From Pseudomonas sp. gcc21 (GTDB taxonomy: Bacteria > Pseudomonadota > Gammaproteobacteria > Pseudomonadales > Pseudomonadaceae): a stretch of 64,000 nucleotides of DNA. The DNA lies in the NCBI RefSeq assembly GCF_012844345.1, contig NZ_CP051625.1, positions 496,001 to 560,000 of the forward strand, written 5' to 3'. Within the stretch, counting starts at the first letter, position 1. Every line of letters starts with the position of its first letter. The notes under the pieces were generated by a model. The model was not told the origin of the DNA and did no database searches. It saw only the letters and a list, made by a program, of their open reading frames with translations. Position numbers and translations under genes: made by a program. This document shows, in pieces, positions 46,863 to 55,289 of the stretch.

Positions 46863-47795
46863 ATGACCTCAGCTATAAGTATCCAGGGGCTGGAAAAAAC
46901 CTACGGCAACGGGTTTACCGCTCTCAAAGGCATCAATCTGGACGTGCAGCAGGGGGATTTCTTTGCCCTGTTGGGACCCAACGGGGCGGGAAAATCCACC
47001 ACCATCGGCATCCTCTCATCGCTGGTTACCAAGACAGCGGGTCAAGTGAGTGTCTTCGGTCATGACATTGATACCGACCTGATGGCGGCCAAACGCTGTA
47101 TAGGTGTTGTGCCGCAGGAGTTCAATTTCAGTCAGTTCGAGAAGGCGATGGATATCCTGGTCAATCAGGCTGGCTACTATGGCATTCCTGCCGGGGAAGC
47201 TGCCCAGCGCGCAGAAAAGTATCTCAAGCGCCTGAGTCTGTGGGACAAGCGTGACGTTGCATCACGCATGCTTTCCGGCGGCATGAAGCGTCGGCTGATG
47301 ATTGCCCGGGCGCTCATCCATGAGCCGCGTCTGCTGATTCTCGATGAGCCGACAGCGGGTGTGGATATCGAGATCCGTCGGTCGATGTGGCAGTTCCTGC
47401 AGGAGATCAACGCGCAGGGTGTGACCATCATCCTGACCACGCATTATCTGGAGGAAGCCGAGCAGCTGTGCAAGAACATCGCCATTATCGATCAGGGTCG
47501 CATCATCTATAACACCAGCATGCGCCGTCTGCTCAAGGAGCTGCACGTCGAAACCTTCCTGCTGGATTGCCGCGAAAGCCTGCAGGCGGCGCCCGTGCTG
47601 GATGCTTACCCGTGCCGGTTGGTTGATGAGCACACCCTGGAGGTGCAGATTGACAAGGCGCAGGGTATGAACGGCCTGTTTGTCGAACTGGCCGGGCAGG
47701 GGATCGAGGTGCTGAGCTTGCGTAACAAGAGCAACCGGCTCGAAGAGCTGTTCTTGACCCTGGTGGATGAAAACGCTGAAAAGGGAGTGGCCTGA
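46863..47795 (+). CDS. ABC-2 exporter ATP-binding protein
   Basis: 310 residues with Walker A GPNGAGKST, signature LSGGMKRRL, Walker B LLILDEPTAGVD and switch His in TTHYLEEAE. Together with the permease that overlaps its stop by one base it forms an ABC-2 type exporter like YadG/YadH. Substrate unknown. Confidence 0.93.
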   Translation: MTSAISIQGLEKTYGNGFTALKGINLDVQQGDFFALLGPNGAGKSTTIGILSSLVTKTAGQVSVFGHDIDTDLMAAKRCIGVVPQEFNFSQFEKAMDILVNQAGYYGIPAGEAAQRAEKYLKRLSLWDKRDVASRMLSGGMKRRLMIARALIHEPRLLILDEPTAGVDIEIRRSMWQFLQEINAQGVTIILTTHYLEEAEQLCKNIAIIDQGRIIYNTSMRRLLKELHVETFLLDCRESLQAAPVLDAYPCRLVDEHTLEVQIDKAQGMNGLFVELAGQGIEVLSLRNKSNRLEELFLTLVDENAEKGVA

Positions 47796-48571
47796 TGTCT
47801 CACTGGCGTAGTGGTTGGGTCGCTTTTGTCACGATCCTGTCAAAGGAAGTGCGTCGTTTCTCGCGCATCTGGCCGCAGACCTTGTTGCCGCCGGGCATCA
47901 CCATGGCGCTGTACTTCGTTATCTTCGGCAACCTGATTGGCAGCCGTATCGGTGAAATGGATGGTTACCCCTACATCGATTACATCGTCCCCGGCCTGAT
48001 CATGATGTCGGTCATCACCAATAGCTATTCGAACGTGGTGTCGAGCTTCTTCAGCACCAAATTTCAGCGCTCAATCGAGGAACTGATGGTGGCGCCGGTG
48101 TCGCCGCACGTCATTCTGCTCGGCTATACCTTCGGTGGCGTGGCCAGGGGCCTGGCGGTCGGTCTGATCGTCACGCTGATGTCGCTGTTCTTCACCCGGT
48201 TGCAGGTGCAGCACGTCGGGCTGACGATTACAGTGGTTTTCTTTACCTCGCTGGTCTTTGCGCTGGGCGGGTTCATCAATGCGACCTTCGCACGCAACTT
48301 CGATGACATTTCGATAGTGCCCACCTTTGTGCTGACGCCTCTGACCTATCTGGGCGGTGTGTTCTATTCGATCAACATGCTGCCCGAGTTCTGGCAGAAG
48401 GTATCCTTGATCAATCCGATCCTGCATATGGTCAACGCGTTTCGCTACGGCATTCTGGGTGTGTCGGATATCCATATCGGTGTAGCGCTGGTGTTGATGC
48501 TGGTGTTCGTTGCCGTGCTGTATTGCTTCAGTTACTGGCTGCTCAAACGCGGCACCGGGATGCGCCAGTAG
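47795..48571 (+). CDS. ABC-2 exporter permease
   Basis: 258 residues, six membrane helices, ABC-2 signature region (FALGGFINATFARNFDDISIVPTFVLTPLTYLGG). The start overlaps the stop of the ATPase gene (TGATG), so the two are coupled. YadH-like. Confidence 0.93.
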   Translation: MSHWRSGWVAFVTILSKEVRRFSRIWPQTLLPPGITMALYFVIFGNLIGSRIGEMDGYPYIDYIVPGLIMMSVITNSYSNVVSSFFSTKFQRSIEELMVAPVSPHVILLGYTFGGVARGLAVGLIVTLMSLFFTRLQVQHVGLTITVVFFTSLVFALGGFINATFARNFDDISIVPTFVLTPLTYLGGVFYSINMLPEFWQKVSLINPILHMVNAFRYGILGVSDIHIGVALVLMLVFVAVLYCFSYWLLKRGTGMRQ

Positions 48572-48630
48572 CGCTGGTTGGCTGGGCGGGCGGCGCAGGG
48601 TATGCTGCCGGCCCGGCATGGAGAAATGTT

Positions 48631-49467
48631 ATGAATGAGCACCCGGCAGAGCAATCGCCGCTTGGTAAATCAAGTGCTTACGTAAGTGTTTACACCCCGT
48701 CTCTACTCTTTCCGATTTCGCGGCTGCCCAAGTGGCGTGAGCTGGGACTCAACCCGGACGACCTGCCGTTCAGTGGTGCAGATGTCTGGAACTGTTATGA
48801 GCTGTCCTGGCTCACGCCATCGGGCAAGCCGGAGGTGGCTGCTGCCGAGTTCGTCTTTCCGATCACTGCGCAGCGGATCGTTGAGTCGAAATCCTTCAAG
48901 CTGTATCTGAATTCGTTCAATCAGACAGTGTTTCGGGATCGCCACGAGGTGCTGCGTACACTCGAGTCTGATCTGTCGGTAACTGCGCAGGGCCCGGTAA
49001 TGGTCAAGCTGTTGACGATGGATCAGCTGTACCGCGCCGGTATGGCTGAACTTCCGGGTGAATGCCTGGATGATCAGGTCGTGGAAATCGATCAATACGA
49101 ATATGATGCGGATCTGTTGACGCTGGCGCCGAATGCCAGCCGTATCAGGGAAACCTTATATACCCATCTGTTCAAATCCAATTGCCCTGTGACTTGCCAG
49201 CCTGATTGGGGCAGTGTGGTGATCAGCTATGCGGGTGCCCGCCTGGACAGGAAGAGCTTGCTGAAATACCTGTTGTCGTTTCGTCAGCAGGCCGATTTTC
49301 ATGAGCAATGTGTGGAGCGTATCTTCACGGATGTGTATACCTTGCTCGGCAGTCGCTGCGAGCTGACGGTTTACGCTCGTTATGTGCGGCGGGGCGGGCT
49401 GGATATCAATCCATACCGTTCTACCGAACCGGGTCCGCCGGATAACTTCCGTCTGGCCAGGCAGTAA
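48631..49467 (+). CDS. queF: NADPH-dependent 7-cyano-7-deazaguanine reductase
   Basis: QueF reduces preQ0 to preQ1 for queuosine in tRNA. 278 residues, the long two-lobe form. Catalytic Cys185 (KSNCPVTCQPDWGS) and Asp192; NADPH/substrate motif ESKSFKLYLNSFNQT. The ATG at 48631 matches the family start; the frame extends to 48523 inside the permease gene. No preQ1 riboswitch fits in the 59-bp gap upstream. Confidence 0.95.
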   Translation: MNEHPAEQSPLGKSSAYVSVYTPSLLFPISRLPKWRELGLNPDDLPFSGADVWNCYELSWLTPSGKPEVAAAEFVFPITAQRIVESKSFKLYLNSFNQTVFRDRHEVLRTLESDLSVTAQGPVMVKLLTMDQLYRAGMAELPGECLDDQVVEIDQYEYDADLLTLAPNASRIRETLYTHLFKSNCPVTCQPDWGSVVISYAGARLDRKSLLKYLLSFRQQADFHEQCVERIFTDVYTLLGSRCELTVYARYVRRGGLDINPYRSTEPGPPDNFRLARQ

Positions 49468-49533
49468 GTTTGGTGACGTTCAGGGGAGCCCGGCTAGGGG
49501 AGCCCGGCCTGAAGCGCGCCGGGCTGAGTGGCT

Positions 49534-49812
49534 TCAGACGCCGATATCTACCAGCGTTTGCATAACACTGCGCAGGGTTGCCGCTGTGGTCGGGTGGCTG
49601 GCCTCAAGCCGTTCGACCATCAGGTTCACACCGTCCACCAGTGTCGGGTCTGCTTCAGCTTCCTCATTCGCGTCTCTGGCTATCAGTCTGGCTTTGATAT
49701 TGGTCGCAAGTTGTTGAAGCGAGTCGCGTTCTTCGGCCGACAAGGGCGCTTCAGGGTCACCCAGCATTTCTTCCAGTGACTCCAGTTGTTCTTTCAGATG
49801 CTGCTCGGCCAT
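49534..49812 (-). CDS. DUF4404 family protein
   Basis: 92 residues, helical and acidic (MAEQHLKEQLESLEEMLGDP, then SAEERDSLQQLATNIKARL). DUF4404, function unknown. The ATG at 49812 is eight bases after AGGAG; a GTG two codons earlier is too close to that site. Confidence 0.82.
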   Translation of the reverse strand: MAEQHLKEQLESLEEMLGDPEAPLSAEERDSLQQLATNIKARLIARDANEEAEADPTLVDGVNLMVERLEASHPTTAATLRSVMQTLVDIGV

Positions 49813-50220
49813 CTTCACTACTCCTGCGTTGGCGATCTTTTTGCACTATACCCTGTCTTTCCGGCCAGCGTCGCGCCGCCCGGTCATACCGGTCAGGTTC
49901 TCGCACAGAGCGCGTTCTGCGTGGGTGAACACCGCTGCGACCAACCTCGCCGGCATACTATCGGACCAGAACTGTTGCCGGATGATCTGCGTGCCGCAGG
50001 AAAAAAATCGGTACATTCAAAAAAGCCCCGGTTCCTATACAGCTCGCCGACCAGGTTCATCCGGTACCGCTGGCACCCCAGCTTCTCGGCTTCCCGGACA
50101 GGGGTGCGTTTCCCCCACTGACGACGGAATCCACTTATGGTGCGTTTATTTCGATTACAATTCGCGGACCACGGAGTATCCCGAACTGGCCAGGTTGATC
50201 GCTGCAATTGGAGACGCTGT
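49813..50220. other. Intergenic region upstream of mlaA
   Basis: A 408-bp gap. Open frames on both strands (49829-50224 plus, 49893-50207 minus) have Arg/Cys/Ser-rich compositions unlike real proteins. It must hold the DUF4404 and mlaA promoters; none is clear. Confidence 0.4.
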
Positions 50221-50949
50221 ATGAATAAATTGAAGTCTGTTACCCCATGGGCCCTGGCTTGCGCAGCCTCGCTTCTGGGTATGACGCCGGCCTTCGCACA
50301 GGACAGCTACGATGAGTATGCTGATGAATATACCAATCCGGACCCATGGGAACCCTTCAATCGTGCGGTGTTTCGCTTTAACGACACGATAGATACCTAC
50401 ACGCTCAAGCCTCTGGCGAAAGGTTATAACGCGGTGATGCCTGAGATGCTCAACGACGGCGTTACCAATGTATTCAGTAATCTGGGCGAGCCCAGAAATC
50501 TGGTCAATAACACCCTGCAGGGCAAGTTTCATGATGCAAGCGTGGATCTTTCGCGGTTCCTGTTGAACTCGACCCTGGGTGTAGTGGGGATCTTCGACGT
50601 CGCTACGCGCATGGGTTTGCAACGCAATGACGAGGATCTGGGACAGACCATTGGTAGCTGGGGGGCACCGAGCGGCCCTTACGTGGTTATACCCTTGCTC
50701 GGCCCTTCGACTGTGCGTGATGCCGGTTCGCGTTTGCCCGAGAGTTTCATCGGATACACCTATACGGGTCAGGTCGATCACGTCCCAACGCGCAATACTG
50801 CATTTGGTACAGACATACTTGATACCCGGGCGGCATTGTTGGGGCAGGAAAGGCTGATTCGCGGTGATCGCTATACCTTTGTTCGCAATGCTTTTTTGCA
50901 AAACCGTGAGTACCGTGTGCGTGACGGAGAGGTGGTAGACGAATTCTGA
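50221..50949 (+). CDS. mlaA: Phospholipid-removal outer-membrane protein MlaA (VacJ)
   Basis: MlaA strips mislocalised phospholipids from the outer leaflet of the outer membrane and hands them to the Mla pathway. 242 residues: Sec signal peptide ending PAFA at residue 26, then DPWEPFNRAVFRFND and the conserved LGVVGIFDVATRMGLQ. No lipobox cysteine is seen, unlike E. coli MlaA. The rest of Mla is not in the window. Confidence 0.93.
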   Translation: MNKLKSVTPWALACAASLLGMTPAFAQDSYDEYADEYTNPDPWEPFNRAVFRFNDTIDTYTLKPLAKGYNAVMPEMLNDGVTNVFSNLGEPRNLVNNTLQGKFHDASVDLSRFLLNSTLGVVGIFDVATRMGLQRNDEDLGQTIGSWGAPSGPYVVIPLLGPSTVRDAGSRLPESFIGYTYTGQVDHVPTRNTAFGTDILDTRAALLGQERLIRGDRYTFVRNAFLQNREYRVRDGEVVDEF

Positions 50950-51112
50950 GATGCGAAAGCCTCGCACCTCTGTTTTCGTGACCTGGCAGCGGTTGCCTGG
51001 CGCATTGGATGGGAGTACTGTTTGCCCCTTGAAAGCGTCAGGCAATCCTGACACGGCACACACCCTGTGGCTGTGGGACTCACTTGTACCATGGTATTGA
51101 CGTAGGGACTCT

Positions 51113-52303
51113 ATGCAGCTTCCTGGCACGACTTTACTGGTCATTGATGACGACGATGCATCGCGTCAACAAGTAACCGGTTATCTGGAAAACAGCGGCT
51201 TTGATGTATTACAGGCAAGCCGCGCGGAGCAAGGGCTCCAACTGTTCGTGAAGCACAGGCCGGAACTTGTCATGTGTGATTTGCACATCGAAGACATGTG
51301 CGGTTTCGAACTGATTCGCCAGCTTATCGACGACGCGCCCGACACCGCCGTTATCGTGATGTCGGCTGCGGGCATCATGAACGACGTGGTAGAGGCCTTG
51401 CGCCTCGGTGCCAGCGACTATCTGATCAAGCCCTTCAACGATCCGGCGGTACTTGAGCACGCGGTGCAGCGGTCGCTTGACCGTACGCGATTGAAAGTCG
51501 AGAACCAGCGTATCCGCGAGCGCCTTGAACGGGCCAACCGCGAACTTGAAAACCACTTGCAGGAACTCAAGGACGATCAAGCCGCAGGACGTCAGGTACA
51601 ACTGAACATGCTGCCGGCAAGCCCCTGGTCCAGTGGTCAGTACCGTCTGGAACACCGGATCATTCCGTCGTTGTATCTTTCCGGTGATTTTGTTGATTAT
51701 TTTCGCGTATCCGACACCCAGCTCGCCTTCTATCTGGCCGATGTTTCCGGGCACGGCGCGTCTTCGGCCTTTGTTACGGTCCTGCTCAAGTTCATGACAA
51801 CGCGCTTGTTGTATGAGCAGCGTCGACAGGAAAACAGCGGACCTATCGCGTTCCAGCCTTCGGACGTTCTCGGGCATATCAACCGCAGCCTGATCAGCTG
51901 CAAGCTTGGCAAGCACGTCACCATGCTCGGCGGCGTGATTGACGAGACCTCCCATACGCTGACCTACAGCATTGGAGGGCACCTGCCATTGCCGGTACTT
52001 TATATTGATGGCAAGGCGGAATACCTGCAGGGAAAGGGACGACCTGTCGGGCTGTTCGATGACGCGGTTTACGATAACTACCAGATCAGTCTGCCTGAGC
52101 ATTTCAGCCTGACGCTGTGCTCTGACGGAGTGCTCGATTGTCTGGAAGGGGCTACCCTTAGGGAAAAGGAAGCGCGTCTGCCCGGTCTGGTCGAACAGGC
52201 GGATGGCGAGTTCCCCAAAATTTTGGCCGAACTTGGCCTGGTACCCGGGCAAGCGATGCCGGATGACATTTCCCTACTGGTGCTAAGCAGGAACCCGAGA
52301 TGA
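51113..52303 (+). CDS. rssB: Response regulator with PP2C phosphatase domain (RssB)
   Basis: 396 residues: receiver with Asp56 (LVMCDLHIEDMCG), a coiled-coil linker (~125-165), then a PP2C/SpoIIE-type phosphatase with metal-binding acidic motifs intact (SGDFVDYF, FYLADVSGHG, TLCSDGVLD, MPDDISLLVL). In Pseudomonas this protein (PA2798-like) acts on the STAS partner encoded next, and in E. coli RssB directs RpoS to ClpXP but has a dead phosphatase. Overlaps the STAS gene by four bases (ATGA). Confidence 0.85.
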   Translation: MQLPGTTLLVIDDDDASRQQVTGYLENSGFDVLQASRAEQGLQLFVKHRPELVMCDLHIEDMCGFELIRQLIDDAPDTAVIVMSAAGIMNDVVEALRLGASDYLIKPFNDPAVLEHAVQRSLDRTRLKVENQRIRERLERANRELENHLQELKDDQAAGRQVQLNMLPASPWSSGQYRLEHRIIPSLYLSGDFVDYFRVSDTQLAFYLADVSGHGASSAFVTVLLKFMTTRLLYEQRRQENSGPIAFQPSDVLGHINRSLISCKLGKHVTMLGGVIDETSHTLTYSIGGHLPLPVLYIDGKAEYLQGKGRPVGLFDDAVYDNYQISLPEHFSLTLCSDGVLDCLEGATLREKEARLPGLVEQADGEFPKILAELGLVPGQAMPDDISLLVLSRNPR

Positions 52304-52788
52304 TGACTACTGGCAAGATCCAGTTCGCGGAATCGGAGGGCACCTTTGTCCTGAAGTTCATCGGTGACGTACGCCTGACCTTGTGTGCGGCGCTGGATGC
52401 GTATATCGAGAAAATTTTCAGTGCGCTCAGTTTCGACTCGATCATCATCGATCTGACAGAGACAGAAAATATCGACAGTACCTCGTTGGGCCTGTTGGCA
52501 AAGCTGTCCAACCTTTCCAGGCAGAAGGTCGGTTTATTGCCGACGCTGGTGTCCAATCACGACGATATGAACCGTCTGTTGCAGAGCATGGGATTCGATC
52601 AGGTGTTCAATATCCTGTCCGAAGCCGCGCCTTCCAGCGTAGAGCTGGAAGACCTGCCCGGCCAGGTTCTTTCGGAAGCGGTCGTGAAGGAAAAGGTCCT
52701 GGAGGCGCATCGGATTCTGATGAACCTCAACGATAACAACCGCGAGGCCTTCCGTGACCTAGTCAGTACCCTCGAATCAGGCGACTGA
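52300..52788 (+). CDS. rssC: STAS-domain anti-sigma factor antagonist (RssC-like)
   Basis: 162 residues: STAS domain with the conserved phosphorylatable Ser60 ([14 protein letters not shown]) and a C-terminal helical extension of ~60 residues. Likely substrate of the upstream PP2C phosphatase, forming a partner-switch module. Its target (anti-sigma factor or RpoS pathway) is not in the window. Confidence 0.8.
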   Translation: MMTTGKIQFAESEGTFVLKFIGDVRLTLCAALDAYIEKIFSALSFDSIIIDLTETENIDSTSLGLLAKLSNLSRQKVGLLPTLVSNHDDMNRLLQSMGFDQVFNILSEAAPSSVELEDLPGQVLSEAVVKEKVLEAHRILMNLNDNNREAFRDLVSTLESGD

Positions 52789-53727
52789 TCTGGCTCGTTC
52801 GGCCATTAGTCGCTCCAGCTTGATCTGATCCGCTGCAAATGCACGAATACCCTCGGCCAGTTTTTCGGTAGCCATGGCGTCTTCGTTGTGTGACCAGCGG
52901 AAGTCCGCCTCGTTGAGCATCACCCGCGGCTCGCCTGCGCCAGGTTCAAGCAGGCTGGAGCGGGCAAGCTCGCCTTGCTCATCTGATAGCTGTTGCAGCA
53001 AAGCAGGACTGATGGTCAGACGATCACAACCGGCAAGCGCCTCGATCTGACTAAGGTTCCGGAAGCTCGCGCCCATCACTACGGTTGCGTACATATGCTG
53101 CTTGAAGTAGCGGTAGATACGCGCGACCGACTGAACGCCCGGATCTTCCTGGCCGACATAGTCCCGCTGTTCGTGCTGCTTGTACCAGTCATAGATGCGG
53201 CCAACGAAGGGCGATATCAGGTAGACGCCTGCATCCGCACATGCCTGGGCCTGGGCGAAGGAGAACAGCAGAGTCAGGTTGCACTGGATGCCTTCTTTCT
53301 CCAGTTCCGCCGCAGCTTGAATGCCTTCCCAGGTCGAAGCGATCTTGATCAGCACGCGGTCCCGGGTCACGCCCGCTTCCTCGTAGCGCTGTATGAGGCG
53401 CCGGGCCTTGTCGAGGGTCGCTTGACGATCGAATGAGAGTCGCGCATCCACTTCGGTGGAAACTCTGCCCGGAACGAGCTTCAGGATCTCGCATCCGAGC
53501 GCTACGGCAAAGTGGTCGCACGCATCGCTGGCGCGTTCAAAACCGCCAGTCGATTGTCGAACGGCTTGCTCGAGCATGTCTTTATATTCGCTCTGGCTGG
53601 CAGCTTTGAGCATCAGCGACGGGTTGGTGGTCGCATCGACGGGTTGCAGGGTTCGGATTGCATTGATGTCGCCGGTGTCGGCGACAATCTGAGTAAGCTG
53701 CTTGAGGCTGTCTAGTTTGCTGGTCAT
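52777..53727 (-). CDS. tal: Transaldolase
   Basis: Transaldolase of the pentose phosphate pathway; moves a dihydroxyacetone unit via a Schiff base. 316 residues; catalytic Lys128 ([12 protein letters not shown]), Asp17 and Glu in the same positions as E. coli TalB. It is TalB-like in length. Overlaps the STAS gene tail to tail by 12 bases. Confidence 0.96.
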   Translation of the reverse strand: MTSKLDSLKQLTQIVADTGDINAIRTLQPVDATTNPSLMLKAASQSEYKDMLEQAVRQSTGGFERASDACDHFAVALGCEILKLVPGRVSTEVDARLSFDRQATLDKARRLIQRYEEAGVTRDRVLIKIASTWEGIQAAAELEKEGIQCNLTLLFSFAQAQACADAGVYLISPFVGRIYDWYKQHEQRDYVGQEDPGVQSVARIYRYFKQHMYATVVMGASFRNLSQIEALAGCDRLTISPALLQQLSDEQGELARSSLLEPGAGEPRVMLNEADFRWSHNEDAMATEKLAEGIRAFAADQIKLERLMAERARSVA

Positions 53728-53775
53728 GGACGGTTCCGCGAGAGACGAATATGCCTTGACCTTACCCCATGGCGA

Positions 53776-54810
53776 TCAGGCGGAGCAATCCCGTGGCGCG
53801 AGCCGTTGTGACATCTCGTCGATCAATCGATCATAGAGCGCAAGCGGCTGGTCTGTACGGTGCAGGGAGCTGCTCAATTCACGCCGGAAATGCCGCGCAC
53901 CGGGCAAACCCTGGAACAGCCCAAGCATATGCCGGGTGATGTGATTCATCATTCCGCCGCGCTCAAGATGTTGTTCAATATAGGGACGCATTGCTTTGAG
54001 TACATCAACCCGGCCCGGCACCGGCCGGGGGTCGTCATAAAAGAGGCGATCGACGTCGGCCATCATGTAGGGGTTGTGATAGGCCTCGCGTCCGATCATC
54101 ACGCCGTCCACGTGCTGCAGTTGCTCGGTCATTGCCCCGAGCTGTGTCAGTCCGCCATTGATAATGATTTCCAGCGCGGGGAAATCATTCTTGAGCTGGT
54201 GGACCACCTCATAGCGAAGCGGCGGAATATCGCGATTTTCTTTGGGCGAAAGCCCTTCAAGGATGGCGATTCGCGCGTGGACAATGAACGTCTGGCAACC
54301 GGCCTCGTGTACCTGCCCAACGAAATCGCGCAACGCCGAATAGCTGTCCCGGCCGTTTATACCAATCCGGTGTTTCACGGTGATCGGTAGATCAGAAGCG
54401 TCCTGCATTGCCTTGACGCCTTCAGCTACCAGATCAGGGCGCGCCATCAGGCAGGCGCCAATCAAGTTGTTCTGTACCCGATCACTGGGGCAGCCGACGT
54501 TCAGGTTTACCTCGGCGAAACCGGCTGTCTGCGCCAACGCCGCGCACGTCGCCAATTCCTGGGCATTGCTGCCGCCCAGTTGAAGCGCCAGCGGTTGTTC
54601 CTCCGCGGAATACCCCAGGAAGCGCTGACGATCGCCATGGATTATCGCCCCGGTCGTCACCATCTCGGTATAGAGCAGCGCGTGCCGGCTGATCAAGCGA
54701 GCGAAGTAGCGATAGTGTCGGTCAGACCAGTCCATCATCGGGGCAACGCAGAAGCGGCGTGCAGGTTCGGGTCGAGGGAGGACTGGTTGGGTTGATGATT
54801 CCAGGGGCAT
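53776..54810 (-). CDS. dusA: tRNA-dihydrouridine synthase A
   Basis: DusA reduces uridines 20/20a in tRNA using FMN and NADPH. 344 residues: FMN site CVAPMMDWSDRHYRYFARL, catalytic Cys in NVGCPSDRVQ, IKHRIG-type segment (ITVKHRIGINGRDSY), and GGLTQLGAM. Full length. The start at 54810 has no alternative nearby that suits better. Confidence 0.95.
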   Translation of the reverse strand: MPLESSTQPVLPRPEPARRFCVAPMMDWSDRHYRYFARLISRHALLYTEMVTTGAIIHGDRQRFLGYSAEEQPLALQLGGSNAQELATCAALAQTAGFAEVNLNVGCPSDRVQNNLIGACLMARPDLVAEGVKAMQDASDLPITVKHRIGINGRDSYSALRDFVGQVHEAGCQTFIVHARIAILEGLSPKENRDIPPLRYEVVHQLKNDFPALEIIINGGLTQLGAMTEQLQHVDGVMIGREAYHNPYMMADVDRLFYDDPRPVPGRVDVLKAMRPYIEQHLERGGMMNHITRHMLGLFQGLPGARHFRRELSSSLHRTDQPLALYDRLIDEMSQRLAPRDCSA

Positions 54811-55016
54811 TGGCTGAGGCCTGCTAGGTATATCCGACTAGGTGATCAACGATCATGGTTGCGCACAAGGCGTTGATGCCGCGCTTGAGCATGCGCGAGG
54901 GCCGGTATTGTAACAGTTATACCCGATCGCTCACCGTCCTTGGTGGCTGGAAATCGTTACTTTCGGTCTCAACCGGAATTTTAGCCAGGCGAAAGTAACT
55001 GTTTTACGTGGCAAAA

Positions 55017-55030
55017 GTCATCGTTATGAC
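55017..55030. promoter_or_regulatory. Candidate FleQ box upstream of pelA
   Basis: GTCA-TCGTTA-TGAC is a palindrome with the same GTCA-N6-TGAC half-sites and spacing as the FleQ consensus I recall for P. aeruginosa pel (GTCAATAAATTGAC). It is 260 bp upstream of pelA. FleQ represses or activates pel depending on c-di-GMP. Confidence 0.6.
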
Positions 55031-55153
55031 ATCGTTTTGATGTTGTAGAGGAATCGTGTTCAGTGCTTGCTCCGGGGATGTGAAGCACGTCCCTAAGGTC
55101 GCACCAGGCGAGACTTGCGAGTAATCCATCCCAAATTTTCAGGCCGATTTCTA

Positions 55154-55167
55154 GTCAAGTTTTGAAC
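55154..55167. promoter_or_regulatory. Weaker FleQ-like site
   Basis: GTCAAGTTTTGAAC keeps one GTCA half and a degenerate second half. It lies between the better box and pelA. Low confidence. Confidence 0.3.
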
Positions 55168-55289
55168 TGCTGCTAGTATTTTGACATGTCCGCTTGAGTA
55201 ACGAAGAAATGGAGCGTTTATTGACGCCATTCGCTCCCTGAAGGGCAGCGGCATTCGGAACAATCACACTTCTACAGTAAGGCACAGCA

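Larger units (their letters stand above)
54811..55289. promoter_or_regulatory. pel control region
   Basis: 479 bp between divergent dusA and pelA. It contains the FleQ-like palindrome at 55017-55030, a weaker half-match at 55154-55167, and a TTGACA at 55181-55186 that could be a -35 element (the -10 side is poor). No ORF is credible here. Confidence 0.6.

Noticed and set aside
48572..48630. preQ1 riboswitch before queF
   Set aside because: The gap to the permease is 59 bp and shows no conserved aptamer core.
49829..50224. 131-residue plus-strand ORF before mlaA
   Set aside because: Arg/Cys/Ser-rich composition and no start signal; reads like non-coding sequence.
51209..52252. 347-residue minus-strand ORF opposite rssB
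   Set aside because: Rich in Arg/Gln/His, an antisense shadow of a gene with clear receiver and PP2C motifs.
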